Shown: one piece after another, positions 1 to 4,473 of the stretch | How the letters are laid out: each line of letters starts with the position of its first letter | Position numbering within the stretch: position 1 is the stretch's first letter | DNA from: a bacterium | GTDB taxonomy: Bacteria; Patescibacteriota; Patescibacteriia; Patescibacteriales; GWC2-42-12 | Length of the DNA stretch: 11,406 nt | Reading direction: 5' to 3' | Assembly (NCBI GenBank): GCA_030655095.1 | Contig: JAURWF010000045.1 | Coordinates: forward strand, 1 to 11,406 | Made by a program: the position numbers and the translations under genes | Notes under the pieces: model-generated | The model's database searches: none | Seen by the model: the letters and a program-made list of their open reading frames with translations, nothing else | What the model was told of the DNA's origin: nothing

Positions 1-155
1 ACGGCGGGTTTACTTGGATGCTTGCGCGGGGAAATGAGCAGGAAACAGAAAAAGCAAAAAAAATTATTACAGACTCTATTATTGGTTTAATAATTGTTTT
101 AGGCGCGTATGCTATTACAGTATTTATAGGCACTGGACTAACTCCAAAAGTTTAA
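1..155 (+). CDS. T4SS pilin-like protein, 3' end only (5' cut by window edge)
   Basis: The reading frame starts at base 3 and runs to a TAA at 153-155, giving 50 residues of the C-terminus. It contains a GGFTWM motif, a short charged loop (ARGNEQETEKAKK) and a final hydrophobic segment (SIIGLIIVLGAYAITVF). This is the same two-helix ending as the three genes that follow, so it is the first visible member of a tandem family resembling TrbC/VirB2-type pilins found in Patescibacteria. It is the most diverged of the four: the usual TAAGEEEK loop is replaced by LARGNEQET. The next gene starts 12 nt later, so the two are probably co-transcribed. The N-terminus and signal peptide lie outside the window. 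Pilin identity is a family-level inference; the paralogy is seen directly. Confidence 0.75.
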   Translation, partial: GGFTWMLARGNEQETEKAKKIITDSIIGLIIVLGAYAITVFIGTGLTPKV

Positions 156-167
156 AATATTAAAACT

Positions 168-632
168 ATGCAAATATTTAAATATAAAAAATTTTATAAA
201 ATCATTTTAAGTTTAATAATTTTATTTAATGTAGCGTTTTTAGCTCCAGTAATGTGTGTAAATGCGTCTGAGCTAGCGCTAAATTTAACGGATGCTTTTA
301 AATTTAAAAATAATTCAAATACAGATCCAACTGATTCTGTGGCTAAAAATGCTGGCTATAATACCGCAAAAACAGTTTCTCTTTTAGCTGTTATTACGAC
401 TGTTATCAATGTTGTTTTATCACTTCTAGGTGTAATTTTTTTGATTTTAATAATTTTTGCTGGCTTTAATTGGATGACCGCCGCAGGGGAAGAGGAAAAA
501 ATAACAAAAGCAAAAAGCACAATCACAGCCGCAATTATTGGCTTAATTGTTGTTTTAAGTGCTTATGCTATTAGTTATTTTGTTATATTTCAAATAAGTA
601 CAGCTACATTAAATGGCACTGTCGCCAAATAA
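168..632 (+). CDS. T4SS pilin-like membrane protein, tandem copy 2
   Basis: A 154-residue protein with a signal peptide at about 1-34 (basic start, hydrophobic core, likely cleavage after VNAS), a polar linker at 35-70, and two transmembrane helices at about 72-103 and 117-141. They are joined by the loop TAAGEEEKITKAK. The AGFNWMTAAGEEEK block is shared with the neighbours and fits the TrbC/VirB2-like pilins that CPR bacteria encode in series next to type IV secretion or conjugation-like ATPases. The product is expected in the cytoplasmic membrane and then in a surface filament or channel. The start is ATG 168 with no Shine-Dalgarno. The last five residues (GTVAK) and the stop codon come from the left end of the repeat element at 616-734, so the native C-terminus may have been shorter or different. 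No secretion ATPase is visible to confirm the role. Confidence 0.8.
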   Translation: MQIFKYKKFYKIILSLIILFNVAFLAPVMCVNASELALNLTDAFKFKNNSNTDPTDSVAKNAGYNTAKTVSLLAVITTVINVVLSLLGVIFLILIIFAGFNWMTAAGEEEKITKAKSTITAAIIGLIVVLSAYAISYFVIFQISTATLNGTVAK

Positions 633-734
633 ATTTATTTCGCTAATGTTAGTCAAATAAATTTTTAGACTTTTTTAGGCGAATTAGCTAAGGTTAGCCA
701 AAAAATCTATTTTTGCCTATTTAATCGGCGACAG
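616..734. mobile_element. MITE-like element, copy A, flanked by 10-bp direct repeat
   Basis: A 119-base non-coding segment ends in the inverted repeat CTGTCGCC (619-626) and GGCGACAG (727-734). The perfect direct repeat ACATTAAATG lies immediately outside both ends (606-615 and 735-744), as expected of a target-site duplication. The left end continues CTGTCGCCAAATA, which is shared with copies B (3836-3996) and C (10392-10476); the interior differs. It encodes no protein. Its left end contributes the last codons and stop of the upstream pilin gene. The insertion interpretation is inference; the repeats are seen directly. Confidence 0.6.
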
Positions 735-766
735 ACATTAAATGTACTAAATTAAATAATTTTAAT

Positions 767-1144
767 ATGCCAAAAATAGTTAAAAGAATTTTAATTTTAA
801 GCTGTTTAATAGCAATACTTGTGTTGCCTTATTTTGTTTTTGCTAATACTGTTGCCAATCCTGTTGTAGGTAATTTAATGGATGTTGGGGGTGGAGGCAA
901 AGGGCCATATGAAAATATACCAATGATTGGTATTATTGGCTTAGTCGTTCGCATTGTTTTGAGTTTATTGGGAATAGTTTTTTTGATTTTAATGGTTTAC
1001 GCAGGTTTTAGTTGGATGACAGCTGCAGGAGAAGAAGAAAGGGTGACAAAAGCTAAAGAAACAATTACTCGCGCAATTATTGGTTTAATTATTACTATTG
1101 GGTCTTATGCTATTTGGATTTTTGTTTCCACTTATTTATTATAA
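767..1144 (+). CDS. T4SS pilin-like membrane protein, tandem copy 3
   Basis: A 125-residue protein with a signal peptide at about 1-26 (MPKIVKR start, likely cleavage after YFVFA) and a glycine-rich linker (DVGGGGKGPYEN, 39-50). Two transmembrane helices follow at about 54-84 and 99-120 around the conserved loop WMTAAGEEERVTKAKETI. The helix-loop-helix core is nearly the same as in the next gene, but the DNA differs mostly at third codon positions, so the copies are old and under purifying selection rather than recent duplicates. It starts at ATG 767 without a Shine-Dalgarno, 134 bases after the preceding gene; element A fills most of that gap. Likely a membrane pilin subunit variant. The alternative is a general small two-helix membrane protein. 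Confidence 0.8.
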   Translation: MPKIVKRILILSCLIAILVLPYFVFANTVANPVVGNLMDVGGGGKGPYENIPMIGIIGLVVRIVLSLLGIVFLILMVYAGFSWMTAAGEEERVTKAKETITRAIIGLIITIGSYAIWIFVSTYLL

Positions 1145-1153
1145 ATTAGATAG

Positions 1154-1216
1154 GAGTGGATTGCGGGTCAAGCCCGCAATGACACATTGGGGGGTGTGGG
1201 CCAAGTTCGCAATAAT
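1154..1216. repeat. GC-rich palindromic intergenic repeat plus degenerate second copy
   Basis: A hairpin with 8-bp arms ATTGCGGG (1160-1167) and CCCGCAAT (1173-1180) around TCAAG is followed at 1195-1216 by a weaker version containing GGGCCAAGTTCGCAATAA. The GC content is far above the surroundings. Similar GTCATTGCGGGCTTGACCCG-type palindromes recur between genes in many bacteria, so this is probably a dispersed palindromic repeat rather than a terminator: no T-tract follows. Confidence 0.6.
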
Positions 1217-1241
1217 AAAAGTGCGTCTGTAATAACAAAAT

Positions 1242-1649
1242 ATGTTTAAAATAAAAAATAAAAAATATAATATAAAAAGTTTACTAGTTTTATTTTTATT
1301 AACAGGCTGTTTGTTAATCGGAAAGATTAGCTATGCAGGAGTATTAACAGATAGTTCAAGAACAGAGATTAAAAGTCAAGTTAACGCATTTAATGCGGCA
1401 GCGGGATTTAGTGATACCATTAGAGTCGTTGATGTTGTTAGTATTATTATTCAAGCTATTTTGGGCTTACTTGGTATAATTTTTTTAATTTTACTTCTTT
1501 ACTCAGGGTTTAATTGGATGACTGCTGCAGGAGATGAAGAAAAAGTAACTAAAGCTAAAGAGACAATAACGCGTGCTATTATTGGTTTAATAATTATCGT
1601 AAGTTCTTATCTTATAACTATTTTTGTTTTTGCCAATTTGCCCAATTAG
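1242..1649 (+). CDS. T4SS pilin-like membrane protein, tandem copy 4
   Basis: A 135-residue protein with a lysine-rich start, a hydrophobic signal segment at about 12-32 (likely cleavage after SYA), a polar stretch at 33-62, and two transmembrane helices at about 64-93 and 109-130. The loop is NWMTAAGDEEKVTKAKETI. It has the same architecture as the two genes upstream, with Asp in place of the first Glu of GEEEK. The signal segment holds a lipobox-like LLTGC at 19-23, but the hydrophobic run continues past the Cys to SYA, so ordinary signal peptidase I cleavage seems likelier than lipoprotein processing. It starts at ATG 1242, has no Shine-Dalgarno, and stops with TAG. It is the last member of the array; what follows is a different cell-envelope gene. 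Confidence 0.8.
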   Translation: MFKIKNKKYNIKSLLVLFLLTGCLLIGKISYAGVLTDSSRTEIKSQVNAFNAAAGFSDTIRVVDVVSIIIQAILGLLGIIFLILLLYSGFNWMTAAGDEEKVTKAKETITRAIIGLIIIVSSYLITIFVFANLPN

Positions 1650-1699
1650 TTAATTTGGTAAATTTATAACTAGAAGAGTATTTCTCAACAGACTTTATA

Positions 1700-1723
1700 G
1701 ACTTTTGACTTTTGACTTTTGAC
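1700..1723. repeat. Short tandem repeat of GACTTTT (three units)
   Basis: Three head-to-tail copies of the heptamer GACTTTT plus a partial fourth (GAC). A further GACTTT stands at 1691. The unit matches the outer arm of the hairpin repeat that begins at 1730, so it may have grown by slippage from that repeat. Confidence 0.7.
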
Positions 1724-1729
1724 TAATTC

Positions 1730-1763
1730 TGACTTTAGTCCACAGTAGCTTAGACTAAAGTCA
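1730..1763. repeat. REP-like hairpin, copy 1
   Basis: The arms TGACTTTAGTC (1730-1740) and GACTAAAGTCA (1753-1763) pair perfectly around CACAGTAGCTTA, and a run of six T follows at 1765-1770. It belongs to the same family as the hairpins at 2699-2730, 2762-2797 and 2842-2871. The T-run makes it a plausible terminator behind the pilin array or within the leader of the next gene. A further half-repeat at 1774-1785 can pair with its right arm instead. Confidence 0.75.
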
Positions 1764-1785
1764 ATTTTTTAGGTTGACTTTAGTC
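1753..1785 (+). promoter_or_regulatory. Alternative hairpin competing with REP-like copy 1
   Basis: GACTAAAGTCAA (1753-1764) and TTGACTTTAGTC (1774-1785) form a perfect 12-bp stem with the 9-base loop TTTTTTAGG. The left arm is also the right arm of the 1730-1763 hairpin, so the two structures exclude each other, and the T-run sits in the loop of the second. This is the geometry of a terminator and antiterminator upstream of the 3D-domain gene. Function is inferred. Further small hairpins follow: CTATGT/ACATAG (1789-1804) and AGAAACA/TGTTTCT (1809-1836). Confidence 0.4.
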
Positions 1786-1871
1786 GGTCTATGTGATAAC
1801 ATAGTTATAGAAACAGAAAATCCCTATCATGTTTCTCTTTTATAAAGAGTTAATATTGGTAGGTTTTTTAT

Positions 1872-2453
1872 TTGCCAAAAAATTTAAAAAATATGGAAGC
1901 ATTAAGAAAAAATCATAATCGTCTTATTTCATTAAAGCAAGCCAAAAGGATATTAATAGTTTTGGTGTTTATTTTTTCTTTTAATCTTTTGTTATTTCCA
2001 GCTTCAGCTATGGCTGATCAAATAGTAGAAGAGTCTAATTTAAGCCAAGAGCAAAAAGATTTAATTAAAAGCACCGAATATTTAATTAAAGATGCTGAAG
2101 AAGAGCCAATTTTTATTAATCAATTACCTGAGAGCAAAAATTTAAAAGTAAGAGAGAGCAGTTATCGGGTTATTACTGCTTATAATTCAGAAGTTGGTCA
2201 AACTGATGGTTCTCCTTGCATAACTGCTAATGGCTTTAATGTCTGTAAGCATGGAATAGAAGACACTGTTGCTGCTAATTTTTTATCTTTTGGTACTAAA
2301 GTTAAGATTCCTGAGTTGTTCGGAGAAAGAGTATTTATTGTTAGAGATAGAATGAATACTCGTTTTTCTGATAGAGTTGATGTTTGGTTGCTTAATAGGG
2401 CCGATGCTATAAAGCTCGGAGTAAAATACGTGAAAGTAGAAGTATTAAAATAA
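1872..2453 (+). CDS. Secreted 3D-domain cell-wall protein
   Basis: A 193-residue protein with a signal peptide (hydrophobic 27-47, likely cleavage after ASAMA) and a polar linker (49-95). A C-terminal 3D (Asp-Asp-Asp) domain of the double-psi beta-barrel, MltA-like fold lies at about 98-191. The three family aspartates appear as TDGSP (D112), VRDRM (D159) and DRVDVW (D170). Cys116 and Cys125 could form a disulfide outside the cell. The domain is known from peptidoglycan-active lytic transglycosylases and Firmicutes/CPR exported proteins, so a role in wall remodelling is likely. The start chosen is TTG 1872 because GGTAGG (1858-1863) lies 8 nt upstream; ATG 1893 is an alternative that keeps the signal peptide. 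A terminator follows at 2484-2515. It may act with the pilin array upstream. Confidence 0.8.
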   Translation: MPKNLKNMEALRKNHNRLISLKQAKRILIVLVFIFSFNLLLFPASAMADQIVEESNLSQEQKDLIKSTEYLIKDAEEEPIFINQLPESKNLKVRESSYRVITAYNSEVGQTDGSPCITANGFNVCKHGIEDTVAANFLSFGTKVKIPELFGERVFIVRDRMNTRFSDRVDVWLLNRADAIKLGVKYVKVEVLK

Positions 2454-2483
2454 ATTAAAACAAAATAAATTATTATAAAATTA

Positions 2484-2515
2484 AAAAAATCTTAACAAAA
2501 GTTAGGATTTTTTAA
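2484..2515 (+). terminator. Intrinsic terminator of the 3D-domain gene
   Basis: AATCTTAAC (2488-2496) pairs with GTTAGGATT (2501-2509) over 9 bp including one G-U, around an AAAA loop. A-runs before and T-runs after extend the stem and give the T-tract. It lies 30 bases past the stop codon. Confidence 0.75.
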
Positions 2516-2517
2516 TA

Positions 2518-2546
2518 TTGTTTTTTAAATAGGTTTTTGTTATGAT
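2518..2546 (+). promoter_or_regulatory. Promoter for tRNA-Cys
   Basis: A -35 TTGTTT (2518-2523) and a -10 TATGAT (2541-2546) are separated by exactly 17 nt. The predicted start near 2553 would give a tRNA precursor with a leader of about 20 nt. It sits right after the preceding terminator. Confidence 0.5.
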
Positions 2547-2573
2547 TACTTTAGTTTATGTTGAGCTTGTAAT

Positions 2574-2645
2574 GGCCAGATAGCCAAGCGGTAAGGCAGC
2601 AGTTTGCAAAACTGCTATGCGTGGGTTCAATTCCCTCTCTGGCCT
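2574..2645 (+). tRNA. tRNA-Cys (anticodon GCA)
   Basis: Acceptor arms GGCCAGA (2574-2580) and TCTGGCC (2638-2644) pair fully and the discriminator is T (2645), as expected of tRNA-Cys. The anticodon stem GCAGT/ACTGC holds the loop TTGCAAA with anticodon GCA at 2606-2608. The T-arm has GGTTCAATTCC with one T-T mismatch near the stem base. The CCA end is not encoded, so it must be added by a nucleotidyltransferase. No intron is present. Confidence 0.95.
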
Positions 2646-2691
2646 CAAAAATATAATAAGATTTTTATTTACCTTTTTGGTTTTTAAATAG

Positions 2692-2736
2692 AAAAAAAGA
2701 CTTTAGTCCACAGTAGCGTAGACTAAAGTCTTTTTT
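2692..2736 (+). terminator. REP-like hairpin copy 2, probable tRNA-Cys terminator
   Basis: GACTTTAGTC (2699-2708) pairs with GACTAAAGTC (2721-2730), with CACAGTAGCGTA between; ACAGTAGCGT closes further except for one C-A mismatch. Seven A precede it and six T follow, so the transcript would end like an intrinsic terminator 50 bases past tRNA-Cys. It is also a copy of the dispersed hairpin family. Confidence 0.6.
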
Positions 2737-2761
2737 ATAAAAAGATTAAGCACGGCTTTTT

Positions 2762-2797
2762 AAAACTTTAGTCCACATTATCGTGGACTAAAGTTTT
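2762..2797. repeat. REP-like hairpin, copy 3
   Basis: A perfect 15-bp stem, AAAACTTTAGTCCAC (2762-2776) against GTGGACTAAAGTTTT (2783-2797), with loop ATTATC. Relative to the other copies, the outer G-C pair has become A-T on both sides, a compensatory change that keeps the stem. The loop differs from the usual AGTAGC. Confidence 0.8.
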
Positions 2798-2841
2798 TGA
2801 TAAAATATAGTAAAAAAATAAATTCTGTGGATAAGTAGTGG

Positions 2842-2871
2842 ACTTTAGTCCACAGTAGCGTGGACTAAAGT
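2842..2871. repeat. REP-like hairpin, copy 4
   Basis: A perfect 12-bp stem, ACTTTAGTCCAC (2842-2853) against GTGGACTAAAGT (2860-2871), with loop AGTAGC. The upstream GTGG (2838-2841) lets the left half fold on itself as GTGGACT/AGTCCAC (2838-2853), an alternative hairpin. No T-tract follows, so this copy is not a terminator. Confidence 0.8.
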
Positions 2872-3102
2872 GGAAAAATAAGAGAATAATTATCTTTTTA
2901 TATTTAAATAAATTTCTAATATTAGCAAAGTTTTAATTTTAGATTTAGTTGTACGGATTTAATAGTTGCTCCTTTATTCTTTATGTGCTATATTTATAAC
3001 ATAGTGTTTTGTCCTTTTAAAAATGAAATTTAAAAAGCATAAAAAATAGTTTTCCTAAAAAAGATATTTTTGGAAAAATTATTTTATTTTTTACTGACAA
3101 AA
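2872..3102. other. Non-coding AT-rich stretch before the structured RNA
   Basis: There is no open frame with coding character. A possible + strand promoter is present: -35 TTGCTC (2966-2971), a 17-nt gap, and -10 TATATT (2989-2994), with a predicted start near 3001. A terminator-like hairpin TTTTCC/GGAAAA (3050-3077), with further A-T pairs inside and a T-rich tail, lies downstream. If the promoter is real, the hairpin sits early in its transcript. Confidence 0.35.
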
Positions 3103-3339
3103 AAAGCTAAGACCGCATAGCTTTATAAAAAAAGGCTGATCATAATTTAAATATTGTGATCAACCAATCGTCGGTAGAAAATTGCTTTTTAAAAGCGGGA
3201 GAAAAGCTCAAGCCTTGAATGTTAAGGGATTTTTCTTACTTATCACAAAGATGTAGTAAAGAAAAAGCATTTAAGGATGGAGCTCAGAACTAGGGCTACT
3301 TTAATAATTAAAAAATGGCCCATCTGGGCTCCTTTTTTT
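3103..3339 (+). ncRNA. Structured RNA or leader upstream of the DksA/TraR-type gene, family not recognised
   Basis: A dense series of helices precedes an intrinsic terminator. Hairpin AAAGCTA/TAGCTTT spans 3103-3124. Hairpin GGCTGATCA/TGATCAACC spans 3134-3165 with one mismatch. A long rod at 3205-3284 consists of AGCTC/GAGCT, a 3x3 internal loop, CCTTGAATG/CATTTAAGG, an asymmetric bulge (3222-3229), then TTTTTCTTACT/AGTAAAGAAAAA and an ATC/GAT-closed loop. The segment GGAGCTC (3279-3285), which closes the rod, can instead pair with GGGCTCC (3326-3332) just before seven T. That suggests a riboswitch-like choice between rod and terminator, or a free-standing small RNA of about 200 nt. I see no 6S, RNase P, SRP or tmRNA signature. 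The 5' end is uncertain. Confidence 0.5.
3317..3339 (+). terminator. Intrinsic terminator ending the structured RNA
   Basis: GCCC/GGGC (3318-3321 and 3326-3329) with loop ATCT, extended or replaced by GGAGCTC (3279-3285) with GGGCTCC (3326-3332), then seven T (3333-3339). It lies 83 bases before the DksA-type start codon. An ATG at 3315 opens a frame into that gene, but it runs through this terminator and is not a credible start. Confidence 0.65.
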
Positions 3340-3422
3340 ATTCTTTAAAATTTGCTAAAATTAATTTTTTAATGTATATTAAAATTATTCGGATTTATTT
3401 TATATTTTTAAAGCTATTTTTT

Positions 3423-3794
3423 ATGAACAAGAAAATTATTGATCAAATTAAAAAAGAATTATTAGTTAGAAAAAAACAAATTACAAAAGATTTGCAAAGT
3501 TTTACTAAGCAAGACATTCATGAAAAAGATGTACGTCATGCTAAATTCCCTGATTATGGCGATGCGTATGACGAGAGTGTGCAGGAGGTAGATGATTATA
3601 CGACAGGCTTAGCTACAGAGGAAGTTTTGGAAGAGACTTTAAGAGACATTAACAATACTTTGGATAGAATAGCTAATGATACTTACGGAATTTGTAAATA
3701 TTGCAAACAGCCTATTGACGAAAAACGTTTATTAGCTAGACCAGTTGCCAATACTTGTATTGCTTGTAAGCTTAAGATGCAAAAAATGGTTTAA
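3423..3794 (+). CDS. DksA/TraR family zinc-finger regulator
   Basis: A 123-residue protein. It has a basic helical N-terminus (1-30), a region corresponding to the DksA coiled-coil tip (KFPDYGDAYDES, D47 and D50), a second helix (55-85), and a four-cysteine zinc finger at 91-115 (CKYC, 17 residues, CIAC). The block YGICKYCKQPIDEKRLLARP is characteristic of the family. These proteins enter the RNA polymerase secondary channel and change promoter kinetics, in many bacteria together with ppGpp. The tip motif is DxxDxS rather than the classical DxxDxA, and the protein is shorter than E. coli DksA, closer to the shorter CPR/Gram-positive forms. ATG 3423 is preferred over 3315 because the extra 36 residues are low-complexity and cross the terminator. 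It lies upstream of lspA, and a structured RNA precedes it. Confidence 0.85.
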   Translation: MNKKIIDQIKKELLVRKKQITKDLQSFTKQDIHEKDVRHAKFPDYGDAYDESVQEVDDYTTGLATEEVLEETLRDINNTLDRIANDTYGICKYCKQPIDEKRLLARPVANTCIACKLKMQKMV

Positions 3795-3818
3795 CTTTAT
3801 GTGTTTTAGATACTCAAA

Positions 3819-4019
3819 AAAAATGGCGAGCTTTAGGGTCTGTCGCCAAATATTCTTTCGAGTATAAAATTTCAAATTTTTAGGAAATTTTTTTAAAAAA
3901 TTTTGAGGGAATATGGTTATATTAGCGAAAAAGTTTTTAACAAAATTTATAAAAATTTGGAATTTTATACCGAATATGATATTTGGCGACAGACCCTTAA
4001 TGATAGTCGCCATTTTTTT
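3819..4019. repeat. Outer inverted repeat around element B (split hairpin at the dksA-lspA junction)
   Basis: AATGGCGA preceded by six A (ending at 3829) is the reverse complement of TCGCCATT followed by six T (from 4007). The 14-bp arms match perfectly and face each other across element B. With the element removed they would form a hairpin with a short loop and a T-tract, i.e. a probable intrinsic terminator for the DksA-type gene. The right arm overlaps the first codons of lspA (IVAIFF). Reading this as a terminator interrupted by an insertion is inference. Confidence 0.5.
3836..3996. mobile_element. MITE-like element, copy B, 46-bp terminal inverted repeats
   Basis: A 161-base element. 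Its ends are perfect inverted repeats for 18 bp (GGGTCTGTCGCCAAATAT at 3836-3853 and its complement at 3979-3996). The match resumes through GTATAAAATTYCAAATTTTT, giving arms of about 46 bp with few mismatches. The centre is AT-rich and non-coding. It has no transposase, so a related enzyme elsewhere would have to mobilise it. Copy C (10392-10476) shares both the end and the inner block. Confidence 0.75.
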
Positions 4020-4470
4020 TATTAGTATTGATCGTTTTTTTAAAGCCTTTGCGTTTAATAGGCAAGATTATGAATTTAATTTAATTCAAGAAATTTTAAA
4101 GTTTAATTATAAAGAAAATTATTACATTGCTTTTTCTTTGCCAATAGCCGGCAATATTTTAATAGCTTTGATTGTTTTAATAATAATAGGTTTAATATTT
4201 TTTTATTTATATTGCGCTAATATTGGCAAAAAGAGCAATCTAATTCCATTGTTTTTAATTATTTTGGGAGCTAGTAGCAACTTGTATGATAGAGTTAGAT
4301 ATGGTTTTGTGATTGATTATTTAGATCTAAAATATTTTACAGTATTTAATTTGTCTGATGCAATGATTACTGTTGGCGTGTTTTTATTGTTGATTATTGC
4401 AAATAAAAAAGAGACACAACAAAACATAGTTTATTATATTTTGTTGTGCCTTGGGTTTTCAAGTAGCTAA
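4000..4470 (+). CDS. lspA: Lipoprotein signal peptidase (signal peptidase II)
   Basis: A 156-residue integral membrane protein with four hydrophobic segments (about 1-10, 48-71, 81-92, 116-134). It cleaves prolipoproteins before the lipidated cysteine in the cytoplasmic membrane. Family motifs seen are SIDRFFK (D11) in helix 1, NYYIAFS (N40) in place of the usual NxGAAF, and SNLYDRVRYGFVIDY followed by FNLSD. The catalytic pair is D106 and D120. ATG 4000 lies 3 bases outside element B. ATG 3976 and 3913 also open in frame but fall inside the repeat, so the native N-terminus may have been altered by the insertion. The last 20 or so codons (from about 4411) coincide with the terminator hairpin of the opposite gene and look unlike a normal LspA tail. 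Confidence 0.85.
   Translation: MIVAIFFISIDRFFKAFAFNRQDYEFNLIQEILKFNYKENYYIAFSLPIAGNILIALIVLIIIGLIFFYLYCANIGKKSNLIPLFLIILGASSNLYDRVRYGFVIDYLDLKYFTVFNLSDAMITVGVFLLLIIANKKETQQNIVYYILLCLGFSSS
4405..4448 (-). terminator. Terminator of the radical SAM gene (minus strand)
   Basis: CACAACAAAA (4415-4424) and TTTTGTTGTG (4439-4448) form a perfect 10-bp stem, with ATA/TAT adding pairs inside. Read on the minus strand it is followed by TCTC and a T-run (4405-4410 as A on the plus strand). It lies inside the 3' end of lspA, 26 bases past the radical SAM stop codon. Confidence 0.65.
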
Positions 4471-4473
4471 TTG

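Noticed and set aside
1299..1312. Lipobox LLTGC in the fourth pilin-like protein as a lipoprotein
   Set aside because: The hydrophobic stretch continues beyond the cysteine to SYA, which is a better signal peptidase I site; siblings have no cysteine there.
2826..2834. Perfect DnaA box TGTGGATAA, with a one-mismatch box at 6581-6589, as sign of a replication origin
   Set aside because: Single isolated boxes 3.7 kb apart, no cluster, no dnaA or dnaN nearby; chance matches are plausible in AT-rich DNA.
1700..2871. CRISPR array from the repeated GACTTTAGTC units
   Set aside because: Units are irregularly spaced, fold as hairpins, and no cas genes or equal spacers are present.
3105..3120. Resemblance of AGCTAAGACCGCATAG to a 16S rRNA segment (AGCTAATACCGCATA)
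   Set aside because: The similarity stops after about 15 bases and no rRNA context exists.
3103..3339. 6S RNA, RNase P RNA, SRP RNA or tmRNA
   Set aside because: No closing stem of the two ends as in 6S, no RNase P GAGGAAAGTCC core, no SRP GGAAG loop region and no tRNA-like end. The AGAAC segment near 3286 is too short to argue for RNase P.
3315..3422. N-terminal extension of the DksA-type protein from ATG 3315
   Set aside because: It runs through an intrinsic terminator and encodes a Phe/Ile-rich segment absent from the family.
3732..4013. Minus-strand open frame across the dksA-lspA junction
   Set aside because: It is made of element B and the antisense of dksA; no domain and no start signal.
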